This document shows, piece after piece, positions 1-6,376 of a DNA stretch of 21,711 nt. Both the position numbers and the translations under genes were made by a program. This stretch comes from JAAZMI01 sp050942615. Its GTDB lineage: Bacteria > Bacillota > Dethiobacteria > DTU022 > UBA8154. The DNA lies in the NCBI GenBank assembly GCA_050942615.1, contig JBMNNQ010000016.1:1-21711 (forward strand), read 5' to 3'. Each line of letters opens with the position of its first letter. The first letter of the stretch is position 1. The notes beneath the pieces were generated by a model. The model searched no databases and was not told the origin of the DNA. It saw only the letters and a program-made list of their open reading frames with translations.

Positions 1-430
1 CTGTCCCCGATAAAGTGGACAGGTCACACCTTCTCCACCGGAAAGTCAAAACGGTATTTGTCTATAAAGGGAAAAGCTACTTTCGGGGACTTGCGAAGAT
101 GGCAGCAGCTTTTTTTAATATGGCCACCGTTTCTTCCAAATCGGCAACTCTTTTATTTGCAGCTTTTAGTTTGGTTTCGAGTTCAGCAATATGACTTTTT
201 TCAGTATTGTTTTTAGCATCATTATATTCTTTAATTCAGCGGTAGAGGGTTTGTTGGTTGATTCCCAGATCTTCTGCTACACTAGGCACCTTCCGCCCGT
301 TGGAAAGTGCTAAACGGATAGCGTCTTCTTTAAATTCTTAACTGTACCTTTTTCCAGGATTGCCCATTTAAGGACACCTCTATTGAGATTATTTTATCTC
401 ACTTTAGTGTGTCCATCAAACCGGGCACAG
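1..430 (-). mobile_element. Internally deleted IS3-family insertion sequence
   Basis: The two ends are imperfect inverted repeats. Positions 1-21 read CTGTCCCCGATAAAGTGGACA and the reverse complement of 410-430 reads CTGTGCCCGGTTTGATGGACA, 16 of 21 identical. Between them on the minus strand lie a dead orfA and only the first codons of orfB, joined almost directly to the far terminal repeat. A full IS3-family element is about 1.2-1.5 kb, so most of orfB has been lost and the copy cannot make its own transposase. It might still be moved by a full-length relative elsewhere in the genome. The window starts exactly at the terminal repeat, so any target-site duplication on that side cannot be seen. 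Confidence 0.8.
24..367 (-). pseudogene. IS3-family transposase orfA (two nonsense mutations) plus orfB stub
   Basis: Reading from ATG at 367, the frame gives an IS3-type OrfA: a helix-turn-helix region (VAEDLGINQQTLYR) followed by a leucine-zipper-like helix (HIAELETKLKAANKRVADLE), with a TAG stop at 77-79, 97 codons in all. Two in-frame stops interrupt it. A TAA replaces the Glu expected in the YSEEFK motif, and a TGA replaces the Trp expected in LYRWI. The A-heptamer at 110-116 is the usual IS3 -1 frameshift site. Shifting there leads into the start of OrfB (FIDKYRFDFPVEKV), which meets TGA at 24-26 just before the terminal repeat. Family assignment is by recognised motifs; the gene is clearly non-functional. 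Confidence 0.82.
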
Positions 431-510
431 TTCAAAAGGGAAAAACATGTTTTTAAGACAAAAATTCACATCAGATAATAATTTTTTAATTGAAATAACT
501 TGCATTGTCA

Positions 511-529
511 TATCACAAAAAACGTGATA
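511..529. promoter_or_regulatory. Palindromic operator upstream of vapBC
   Basis: TATCAC (511-516) and GTGATA (524-529) form a perfect 6-bp inverted repeat with a 7-nt A-rich spacer. It lies 26 bp upstream of the chosen vapB start and overlaps the likely promoter region (TTGCAT at 500-505 is a weak -35). Ribbon-helix-helix antitoxins usually bind such short repeats to autoregulate. The role is inferred from position and symmetry. Confidence 0.5.
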
Positions 530-555
530 CATTTATTTACCTGGAGGTGAATAGA

Positions 556-798
556 TTGGAAAAACAAAATGTAACCATATCGGTTTCTAAAGACATTTTA
601 AGAAAAGCAAAACATATTGCCATTGACAGGCAAACATCCCTTTCCCGCCTCCTGGCGGATGCCCTGGAAGATATTGTTGAAAGGGAGGACAGATATGGTA
701 AAGCAAAAGCCCGGCAGCAAGCTATGATGAAAAACGGTTTTAACTTGGGGGTAAAGGGCAAAATAAGCTGGAAGAGAGAAGATTTACATGCTAGATGA
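556..798 (+). CDS. vapB: Ribbon-helix-helix antitoxin, VapB/CopG-like
   Basis: Predicted 80-residue antitoxin that neutralises the PIN toxin encoded next to it and represses the operon. The N-terminal part has the ribbon-helix-helix pattern: a short strand (NVTISVSKDIL), then two helices ending near ALEDIVERED. The C-terminal half is basic and would be the toxin-wrapping tail. TTG at 556 is preferred over the in-frame ATG at 505 because GGAGGTG lies 8 nt before TTG, the RHH strand then begins at the N-terminus, and the longer form would place the palindromic operator inside the coding sequence. The 3' end overlaps the toxin start by 11 bp, typical of translationally coupled toxin-antitoxin pairs. 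It could equally be named as a generic CopG-family antitoxin. Confidence 0.78.
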   Translation: MEKQNVTISVSKDILRKAKHIAIDRQTSLSRLLADALEDIVEREDRYGKAKARQQAMMKNGFNLGVKGKISWKREDLHAR

Positions 799-1228
799 TA
801 CTGATCTTATGTTTGTGGATAACAACATTTTTATTTATGCTTACGATGTATCGAGTGCAGAAAAACATCAGTTTGCCCGGAAATTGATCGCAGAATTGTG
901 GGACACAGGCAGGGGATGCCTGAGTATCCAGGTATTGCAAGAGTTTTATGTTAACCTGACCCTGAAAGTCCCCCATCCTTTAACACCACTGGAAACAACG
1001 CAAATCATGGAAGACCTTGGACAGTGGCGCCTTCATAAGCCGGGTCTTAAAAATGTAATCGAAGCCATCCATATTCAACAGCGCAACAAAATATCGTTCT
1101 GGGATGCCATGATTATTTGCAGCGCTAAGGAACTTGGCTGTATAACCATCTGGACAGAAGATCTCAATCCAAATCAATTCTATGAGGGCATCAAAGCCGT
1201 AAATCCATTTGGTTTGGAACTAGGTTGA
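788..1228 (+). CDS. vapC: PIN-domain ribonuclease toxin, VapC-like
   Basis: A 146-residue PIN-domain protein, a usual length for VapC toxins, which are Mg-dependent RNases acting on tRNA or rRNA. The acidic residues expected in the active site are visible: D11 (FVDNNIFIYAYD), E52 (LQEFYVN), D106 (FWDAMIICSA) and D125 (TEDLN). The start ATG lies inside the end of the antitoxin gene with a GAGAG-type ribosome binding site upstream, so translation is probably coupled. It converges with the minus-strand ORF ending at 1241. All catalytic positions look intact, so the toxin is probably active. The RNA target cannot be told from sequence. Confidence 0.85.
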   Translation: MLDDTDLMFVDNNIFIYAYDVSSAEKHQFARKLIAELWDTGRGCLSIQVLQEFYVNLTLKVPHPLTPLETTQIMEDLGQWRLHKPGLKNVIEAIHIQQRNKISFWDAMIICSAKELGCITIWTEDLNPNQFYEGIKAVNPFGLELG

Positions 1229-1240
1229 TCTGCCTTCGGC

Positions 1241-1540
1241 CTAAAAACCCCTTTCGCGGTTTAAAATAGCATCATCGCTGTATTTCTGCAGGCGCACTGC
1301 AAGATCGTCCCCTGCGGCATAGAGCCCGGAGCTGTCGTCTAGCCATGAGTAAGTTTCCATAAAAGGCAGGGACGAAGCGGGGCCGGGTGTAAATATCCCG
1401 TCATTGAACGCAAGCACAGCAAAACCAACTTCCTGAGTAAAGGAAATATTCTGGGCGACTGCAAAAAGAAGGCAGAAAACAACCGCATAGATACAGAATA
1501 TGCGGCTTACACGATTCTTAAAAAACAATATGCTGTTCAT
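1241..1540 (-). CDS. Small predicted secreted or membrane-anchored protein, unknown function
   Basis: This 99-residue ORF has a basic N-terminus followed by a hydrophobic stretch (IFCIYAVVFCLLFAVA, about residues 14-29). That stretch would serve as a signal peptide, with a possible cleavage after AVA, or as a single membrane anchor. The remaining ~70 residues are polar with no motif I recognise. It starts 21 bp after the stop of the GyrI-like gene on the same strand, so the two may be co-transcribed, but there is no clear ribosome binding site. It could be a real small protein, the remnant of a longer one, or a chance ORF. Confidence 0.35.
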   Translation of the reverse strand: MNSILFFKNRVSRIFCIYAVVFCLLFAVAQNISFTQEVGFAVLAFNDGIFTPGPASSLPFMETYSWLDDSSGLYAAGDDLAVRLQKYSDDAILNRERGF

Positions 1541-1561
1541 GAAAATTTTCTGGAAACTGAA

Positions 1562-2023
1562 CTACACCAAAGGCATGGCAATCATGGTCAACATTTCACT
1601 TTCCGGAAAACCAGGGCCGTTATAATAGTATTCGTAAGCTGTCCCTGAAGGTGTATAGCCCTGGTCCTTTATCCATGCAGCCATTTCATTATAAACCGGT
1701 TCCACTTCGTTGTAGGGCCCCCTGAACATACAAAAAACATATTTGCCGGCAGGAATGGAACCCGCTTGAATATCGCCCCTGCCCTCCAGGGCATGGGCCA
1801 CAGGAAAACCTATTTCCACATCAAGCTGCTGCATATCCATATTGTAGTAGGCAACATAGGGAACATAGGCCAAAAACTCCCCCTTTTCTTTGAGATACGA
1901 AGACATTTTCCCGTAACTGGCACCGATCAAGGCAGGCAGATCCTCAACCCTTGTTATCGTGCGAATTATTAAAGCTGGTTGCGCTGCTTTTTGCAGAATT
2001 TCAAAATTTGATATCCTGGGCAT
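1562..2023 (-). CDS. GyrI-like / AraC effector-binding domain protein
   Basis: A 153-residue stand-alone GyrI-like domain of the type found at the C-terminus of AraC- and MerR-family regulators (SOUL/GyrI-like fold), which binds small hydrophobic ligands. Family features are the strand entering the repeat (QPALIIRTITRVEDL), the central VEIGFPVA strand, the AGKYVFCMFRGPYNEV segment with a helix for the second repeat, and the terminal YEYYYNGPG...MLTMIAMPL pattern, where a conserved acidic residue usually sits. No DNA-binding domain is present, so it is more likely a ligand-binding or hydrolase-like single-domain protein than a regulator. GGAGG lies 8 nt before the ATG. The natural ligand is unknown. 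Confidence 0.75.
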   Translation of the reverse strand: MPRISNFEILQKAAQPALIIRTITRVEDLPALIGASYGKMSSYLKEKGEFLAYVPYVAYYNMDMQQLDVEIGFPVAHALEGRGDIQAGSIPAGKYVFCMFRGPYNEVEPVYNEMAAWIKDQGYTPSGTAYEYYYNGPGFPESEMLTMIAMPLV

Positions 2024-2042
2024 TTTTTATCCTCCACATGTC

Positions 2043-2058
2043 CCTCCCGCTTGGGAGG
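2043..2058 (-). promoter_or_regulatory. Small GC-rich hairpin in the leader of the GyrI-like gene
   Basis: CCTCCC (2043-2048) and GGGAGG (2053-2058) form a 6-bp stem with a 4-nt loop. On the minus strand it sits a short distance upstream of the ribosome binding site of the gene starting at 2023. There is no T-tract after it, so it is not a terminator. It may affect translation or mRNA stability. Confidence 0.3.
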
Positions 2059-2126
2059 TCTCTTTTCATACTTTAAGGCAGTTTTGTTTGATCCTGCCCC
2101 CACTAAGATTTTACGGTGAATCCGAC

Positions 2127-2156
2127 AGAAAGCCCACGACTTTAGCCGTGGGAGTA
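2127..2156. repeat. Solitary IS200/IS605-type end hairpin
   Basis: CCCACG (2133-2138) pairs with CGTGGG (2147-2152) around an ACTTTAGC loop, preceded by GAAAG and followed by AGTATCTC. This arrangement is characteristic of the subterminal hairpins recognised by the Y1 transposase TnpA of IS200/IS605 elements. No tnpA or tnpB lies next to it, so this is a solo end or the remnant of a decayed element. The call rests on recognising the motif. Confidence 0.5.
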
Positions 2157-2232
2157 TCTCAAACACAGCCCTGCTAAAGACAAGGCGTGAATTTTAAATT
2201 TTTACCTTGGGCCTGTAATTTTACCAGCTACA

Positions 2233-2370
2233 CTATTTGCTTGAATTGCACGGACACCCCATCGGGGTCGTAGACATAAAAATAACGGTTTTCGGCATCG
2301 GGTATCCAGATGCCGGGACTTCTTTGATATTGCCGCCAGAAGCTGTTTTCATTTTTTCAACGACATTAAT
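2233..2370 (-). pseudogene. Frameshifted C-terminal remnant of a glyoxalase/VOC-family protein
   Basis: On the minus strand the tract first reads VVEKMKTASGGNIKEVP. After a frame change near 2310-2320 it reads GIWIPDAENRYFYVYDPDGV and a few more residues to a TAG at 2233-2235. The second part is the C-terminal beta-strand signature of vicinal oxygen chelate (glyoxalase/bleomycin resistance) proteins, where the Glu/Gln after the DPDG turn normally ends a metal-binding strand. Both parts are C-terminal sequence of one such domain, but no N-terminal half or start codon is present, and a stop precedes the first part. It is therefore a decayed gene fragment of about 46 codons. Confidence 0.65.
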
Positions 2371-2481
2371 ATATTACCACGGTTACAAATAATTACAAGA
2401 ATTTTTTAGTTTTATTTACTGTTTTCAACAGCTCAGGAGGAAGCATCATCCCCGGAGAGTGTTTTTTCCCGGGCTGTACTG

Positions 2482-2493
2482 TATAATTATAAT
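2482..2493 (+). promoter_or_regulatory. Candidate -10 region for moxR-coxE
   Basis: Two overlapping TATAAT hexamers (2482-2487 and 2488-2493) lie about 85 bp before the moxR start. The hexamers placed 17 bp upstream match the -35 consensus poorly, so this is only a candidate. Apart from this and the features above, I see nothing else in 2371-2577. Confidence 0.35.
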
Positions 2494-2577
2494 TGTATTG
2501 ATACCCTGCCACTTTAGGGCTTGTGATTCCTGGCAAGATCGCTATTTTTGGAAACCGTTTCAAAAGGGGGATAATTT

Positions 2578-3471
2578 TTGCAGCTAACCATAGAAAATTT
2601 ACGGGAAAGCTTTAAAAAAACAGGCTATATCTGTGATGAAGAGACTGTTTTAACAGTCTATCTGAGTCTTGTGCTGGAAAAACCTATTCTGATTGAAGGG
2701 CCTCCGGGCGTGGGGAAAACTGAAATGGGCAAGGTGCTGGCCCAGATATTTGATACCAAACTAATCAGGCTGCAGTGTTACGAGGGGCTGGATGAAAATA
2801 AGGCTCTTTATGAGTGGAATTACCAGAAACAGCTTTTAAAAATCCAGATCAGCCGTCGCGACAGCGAAGCCGGAAAGCTGGAAGCAGATCTTTTTTCTGC
2901 GGAATATCTGCTGGAAAGGCCGCTATTGCAGGCCATTCAGGCCCCCCGGAAAATTGTGCTGCTTGTTGATGAAATAGATAAATCTGACGATGAATTTGAA
3001 GCCTTTTTATTTGAGGTGCTCTCTGACTTTCAGGTTTCCGTGCCTGAATTAGGGACAATCAAGGCCAACCATATTCCCATTGTAGTGCTGACAAGCAACA
3101 GTGAACGTGAACTTTCTGACGGGCTGAAAAGACGTTGTGTTTACCTTTACCTTGATTTTCCCGGAATAGAAAAAGAAGTGGAAATAATTCAGGCCAAGGT
3201 TCCCCAGGCGGGTGAAAATTTAACCAAGGAAATTGCCCGTGCAGTTCATCTTATCCGCCAAAATACGGAAATACGCAAAAAGCCTTCGATTGCAGAAACA
3301 CTTGACTGGGCCAGGGCCCTTGTCAGTTTAAACAAAGATCGCCTGCAAGGTTCTACCATCGAACTCACACTGAATCTTCTCTTAAAAAACAGGGCCGATC
3401 AACGTGTTTTCCATGAACAGATTGGCGCCCGGAACCTATGGGAAAATAGCAGGTCGGGCTACCTGGGTTAG
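2578..3471 (+). CDS. MoxR-family AAA+ ATPase, CoxD-like
   Basis: A 297-residue AAA+ ATPase of the MoxR group. Such ATPases pair with VWA proteins to remodel or activate partner enzymes, for example CoxD/CoxE in maturation of Mo-containing CO dehydrogenase, or NorQ/NorD. Visible motifs are Walker A GPPGVGKTE (about 41-49), Walker B IVLLVDEID (about 126-134), sensor 1 LTSNSE with N174, and an arginine-finger pair in LKRRC (about 183-187). The start is TTG with GGGGG 7 nt upstream; no better start is near. The CoxE-like gene follows 68 bp downstream on the same strand, and the pair is the diagnostic context. No molybdenum hydroxylase or other client enzyme lies in the window, so the substrate is unknown. 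Confidence 0.85.
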   Translation: MQLTIENLRESFKKTGYICDEETVLTVYLSLVLEKPILIEGPPGVGKTEMGKVLAQIFDTKLIRLQCYEGLDENKALYEWNYQKQLLKIQISRRDSEAGKLEADLFSAEYLLERPLLQAIQAPRKIVLLVDEIDKSDDEFEAFLFEVLSDFQVSVPELGTIKANHIPIVVLTSNSERELSDGLKRRCVYLYLDFPGIEKEVEIIQAKVPQAGENLTKEIARAVHLIRQNTEIRKKPSIAETLDWARALVSLNKDRLQGSTIELTLNLLLKNRADQRVFHEQIGARNLWENSRSGYLG

Positions 3472-3500
3472 ACCGGATTTGACCGGATACAGCCGGATAA
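3471..3500 (+). repeat. Three 10-bp tandem repeats between moxR and coxE
   Basis: GACCGGATTT, GACCGGATAC and AGCCGGATAA follow one another immediately after the moxR stop codon. The core CCGGAT recurs every 10 bp, about one helical turn, so one face of the DNA presents three equal sites. It could be a protein-binding site or an expanded repeat of no function. Confidence 0.6.
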
Positions 3501-3539
3501 AATATTTTTTTACCTTTGCAGCCGGCAGTATGGTAAAAG

Positions 3540-5054
3540 TTGATTCATTTTAAAAGTTCTATTGAAAAGGCAGTGAAAAGTATGCACACCGATAACCTTA
3601 CCGCCGAAAATAAAGACTCCTGCCCTGATAGTATTCATTCCTGTAATGGCGGAAAAAATTTTACCGATACTTACGGTAGCGACAACAGCAACCGGGATAC
3701 TGCCCCTTATAAGGGTTTGCCAGACTACCTGGAAAACAATATCATCCGCTTTGTTTACCTGCTCAGGGCCGGGGGCATTCGTATCAGCAGTTCAGAGGTT
3801 ATCGATGCCCTGCATGCCCTGCAACAGGTACCCCCTGTTAAAAAAGATGCTTTCAAAACTGCACTGAAGGCCACTTTAATTAAAAAAGCTGCCGATCAGA
3901 GGCTTTTTGAGCGCCATTTTTCCCTATTTTTTGCTTCCCCGGAAAAGAGGACGGGACTGCTCAAAAGTCACCAAGAAAAACTAACTGCACAGCAGGAACA
4001 ATTCAAAGCAGCTGAAAAAGTATTGAGCTTTCGCGGCGAACAGATGGATCTGTCAGAAATGGATAAAACAGTATTTGCCTATATGCCTGCAAAGGAACAA
4101 AAACGAATGCAGAAATTTTTGGAGATAAATGAAAGCAGGCCTACACTTGATGAGGGCTACCGTCCTTTTTTGGAGAAAGTTGTGAAAGGCCGCCTCAGCT
4201 TTTGGCACAAACAGCTGGGAAAAGAAATTGAAGCAGATCTGAACCAGCCGGATGTTGGCGACAAAGAGCTGAATGCCCTCCAGGATGCTGCTGCAGGTAT
4301 CGGCAGCGGCGGTTATAACATCTTAACAGAAGATATGCAAAATATTGCCCGGCGGGACCTGCCCCGTGCCACCCTGCTGATACGCAAGATGGCCCGTCTG
4401 CTTGTCAGCCGCATTTCCCGGCGTTTTCGCGCCAGCAAAAGCCACCGCAAGCTTGATCTGCGCTCCACCATCCGCCACAGCATTCCATACGGGGGCACAC
4501 CTTTTTTGTTGAAATATAAAAGCCGGCGGGAAAAAAAGCCCCAATTGCTTTTACTTTGCGATGTTTCCGGTTCCATGATCAATTATACAAGCTTTGTGCT
4601 GCAGTTTATCTATGGTCTTAATGCCGTGGTCAAGCGCATTGAAAGCTTTGTTTTTTCTGAAAACCTGGAAAGAATTACACCCTATTTCCAACAGGGGAAA
4701 AACTTTGACACCACGGTGGAAACAATTGTCAATAAAAGCAGGGAATGGGGAGGCGGTACAAGCCTGGACAGGGCTCTGCAGTCCCTGTTTTTAAAACATG
4801 ATGAGGAATTAAACAGGAACACAGTGGCTATCATTGTCAGCGATACCCGCACCGTCAGACACCAGGCTGCCATCAAGGAGGTACGGCACCTGCGGGATGA
4901 AGTTAAAGAAATAATCTGGCTCAACACCCTGCCGCGGGAAAACTGGGATCAATATGCATCTGTGCAGGCGTTTCAAAAAATTACAACCATGTTTCCTTGC
5001 AACACCCTGGCAGACCTGGAACAGGTCTTGGGGCAAAAATTTTTAAAAGGTTGA
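3540..5054 (+). CDS. VWA-domain protein, CoxE-like
   Basis: Partner of the MoxR ATPase. The long helical N-terminal part (about residues 60-280) leads to a very basic segment (about 280-335) and then a VWA domain. The metal-ion-dependent adhesion site begins at D341 in LLLLCDVSGSM (DxSGS), and further MIDAS residues occur in GGGTSLDRAL and IVSDTRT. CoxE-type proteins are thought to bridge the ATPase to the enzyme being matured. The TTG at 3540 gives 504 residues but has no good ribosome binding site. ATG at 3582 (490 residues) is a reasonable alternative, because the first ~50 residues are low-complexity and hydrophilic. The TGA stop at 5052-5054 lies in an IS200/IS605-type end, so an insertion landed at or near the natural C-terminus. 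Confidence 0.82.
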   Translation: MIHFKSSIEKAVKSMHTDNLTAENKDSCPDSIHSCNGGKNFTDTYGSDNSNRDTAPYKGLPDYLENNIIRFVYLLRAGGIRISSSEVIDALHALQQVPPVKKDAFKTALKATLIKKAADQRLFERHFSLFFASPEKRTGLLKSHQEKLTAQQEQFKAAEKVLSFRGEQMDLSEMDKTVFAYMPAKEQKRMQKFLEINESRPTLDEGYRPFLEKVVKGRLSFWHKQLGKEIEADLNQPDVGDKELNALQDAAAGIGSGGYNILTEDMQNIARRDLPRATLLIRKMARLLVSRISRRFRASKSHRKLDLRSTIRHSIPYGGTPFLLKYKSRREKKPQLLLLCDVSGSMINYTSFVLQFIYGLNAVVKRIESFVFSENLERITPYFQQGKNFDTTVETIVNKSREWGGGTSLDRALQSLFLKHDEELNRNTVAIIVSDTRTVRHQAAIKEVRHLRDEVKEIIWLNTLPRENWDQYASVQAFQKITTMFPCNTLADLEQVLGQKFLKG

Positions 5055-5327
5055 CATCCTCCCAGAACTGAAGTAGTGGGATTCTGGGGCCAGGCAGAAA
5101 AATTTCTTAAAATAGCACGGCTTACGTTTCCCAGCCCAATGGAAGATGCCCCTTCCATCAAAATACATTAAAATACTGACAAAGTTCGCATGAGCTAAGT
5201 CAAAGACCTCACGGCCCCAAAGATCTGAACAAGCTCCGTTCCCATGCACCTGTTCATTCCCTTTAAAAGGGCTTCCATTGTACCCGGAGTCTTTGCTTTT
5301 CAGTGCAAAAAAACAGATTTTTAACAC
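5046..5327 (-). mobile_element. IS200/IS605-family right-end relic with adjoining non-coding tract
   Basis: Read on the minus strand, 5088-5050 gives GAATCCCACTACTTCAGTTC followed by TGGGAGGATGTCAA. This is the hairpin-and-terminus pattern common at the right end of tnpB-bearing IS605 elements. The ~240 bp before it on the same strand stays open for 94 codons but shows no TnpB RuvC or zinc-ribbon motif. In active elements the tract just upstream of the right end encodes the guide (omega) RNA, so this stretch may be its relic. The tnpB gene itself is absent: the alpha/beta hydrolase gene ends at 5333. The element type is recognised from its end; the RNA interpretation is inference. Confidence 0.5.
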
Positions 5328-5332
5328 AGGTT

Positions 5333-6115
5333 TTATTCCGTAACAGTACCAGACTTAACAAAGCTGCCGATCGCGCCAAAGTATTCTTCTTCACCTTCAA
5401 AAATCAGGGTGTTATGTTCCCCGTAGGGAATCGTCAGCAGCTCTTTTTCTTCTACTTCCAGCAGGCCATAGATGGCCTTTGCTTCCGTCATGGGCACTAA
5501 GTTGTCATCCTCACCGTGGATAACCAAAGCAGGCAGGCGGATGCTTCGAATCTTTTGCCGGCATTCTTCTTCTAACAGCTCCAGTTCATCCCGTAAAAAG
5601 CCAATTCGCCGGGCAATCCGGGATGCACAAACAAAGCCACTTTCAATAATCAGGCCCTTGCTTTCAGCGGTGTATGCAGCAGCTAATTCAAAAGCAGCTG
5701 CACTCCCCAGGGAACGGCCCATAATAAAGAGATGCGGGTTGAATTCCCTACTGGCCAGCTCCTTTTTGACAGCTTCAAAAATTAAATGGGCATCTTTGAG
5801 CATCGCCGTGAAGGTTGGCGTACCGCCACTGGTCCCGTAGCCGCGAAACTCCGCCACCACTAAGTTGGCCCCGGCTGCATTATACATGGGGGCAAAACCG
5901 TCATAATCACTGACAATTTCCCCATTGCCGTGAAAGTATAAAATTGAAGGAAAATCTTTCCCCCCCATATAAAAACGGCAATGCAGTGCAACATCGTCAG
6001 CGACAGAAACCTGAAGGTCAAAAGCGTTTTCCGGACAACGAGTCTGCCACCGCCGGGGGAAAAAGGCGTTCTGCAGGACGCGGGGGTGATCAAGAATATA
6101 ATAGTAAGAGGACAT
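5333..6115 (-). CDS. Alpha/beta hydrolase
   Basis: A 260-residue cytoplasmic alpha/beta hydrolase with a complete catalytic triad. The nucleophile elbow is GRSLGS with S135, the acid is D203 or D204 in HGEDDNLVP, and the base is H234 in YGEHNTL. The oxyanion-side motif FHGNG is at about 61-65. There is no signal peptide or transmembrane segment. The family includes esterases and acyl-peptide-like hydrolases, so the substrate cannot be named. The ATG at 6115 is the only sensible start; GGA lies rather far upstream (about 14 nt). It is transcribed divergently from clpB and ends just before the IS605 relic. Confidence 0.85.
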   Translation of the reverse strand: MSSYYYILDHPRVLQNAFFPRRWQTRCPENAFDLQVSVADDVALHCRFYMGGKDFPSILYFHGNGEIVSDYDGFAPMYNAAGANLVVAEFRGYGTSGGTPTFTAMLKDAHLIFEAVKKELASREFNPHLFIMGRSLGSAAAFELAAAYTAESKGLIIESGFVCASRIARRIGFLRDELELLEEECRQKIRSIRLPALVIHGEDDNLVPMTEAKAIYGLLEVEEKELLTIPYGEHNTLIFEGEEEYFGAIGSFVKSGTVTE

Positions 6116-6252
6116 GGGTTTATATACATTCCTTTCTTTTTACACTCCTTTGATATCATTTCCAGGTCAGTAAAGTTAATCCTTCACATATTCCAAATTA
6201 ACTTTAGCAAAACCAGCTTGGGATCCTACCCGGGGCCCGCTGCACACCTTCC

Positions 6253-6267
6253 TGACCATCACTGACC
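6253..6267 (-). promoter_or_regulatory. CtsR-like operator, distal
   Basis: On the minus strand the sequence is GGTCAGTGATGGTCA. Two GGTCA units have a 10-bp period, as in the CtsR consensus of two GGTCAAA heptamers separated by 3 nt. It lies 30 bp upstream of the clpB -35 box. A third, degenerate unit pair (GGTCA at 6165-6169, then GTTAA) occurs further upstream. The match is to the GGTCA core only. Confidence 0.45.
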
Positions 6268-6296
6268 TTCTACCCTGCATTAGTCTTTTTAAAGCC

Positions 6297-6325
6297 TTGA
6301 CTATTGCATTTTTTTACATTATAAT
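6297..6325 (+). promoter_or_regulatory. Sigma-A promoter of clpB
   Basis: TTGACT (-35, 6297-6302) and TATAAT (-10, 6320-6325) are separated by exactly 17 bp. This is a near-consensus housekeeping promoter 52 bp before the clpB start. No CIRCE element was found, so control is likely through the adjoining CtsR-like boxes. Confidence 0.8.
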
Positions 6326-6327
6326 AT

Positions 6328-6344
6328 GGTCAGCAATGGTCAGA
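6328..6344 (+). promoter_or_regulatory. CtsR-like operator overlapping the clpB transcription start
   Basis: GGTCAGCAATGGTCAGA contains two GGTCA cores with a 10-bp period, directly downstream of the -10 box. This is where a CtsR heat-shock repressor would block transcription of a clp gene. It deviates from the full GGTCAAA heptamer at positions 6-7 of each unit. No ctsR gene lies in the window. Confidence 0.6.
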
Positions 6345-6376
6345 TAAGCTGGTATTTTAACAAGGAGGTATCAAAA

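Noticed and set aside
2127..5088. Composite IS605 transposon carrying moxR-coxE between two end hairpins
   Set aside because: The two hairpins do not form a matching left and right end in the same orientation, and no transposase is present; they are more simply independent relics.
5043..5327. 94-residue minus-strand ORF as a protein-coding gene
   Set aside because: It runs into the IS605 end hairpin, has no ribosome binding site and no recognised domain; a non-coding relic of the element explains it better.
6116..6376. CIRCE (HrcA) element upstream of clpB
   Set aside because: No TTAGCACTC inverted repeat was found; only CtsR-like GGTCA boxes are present.
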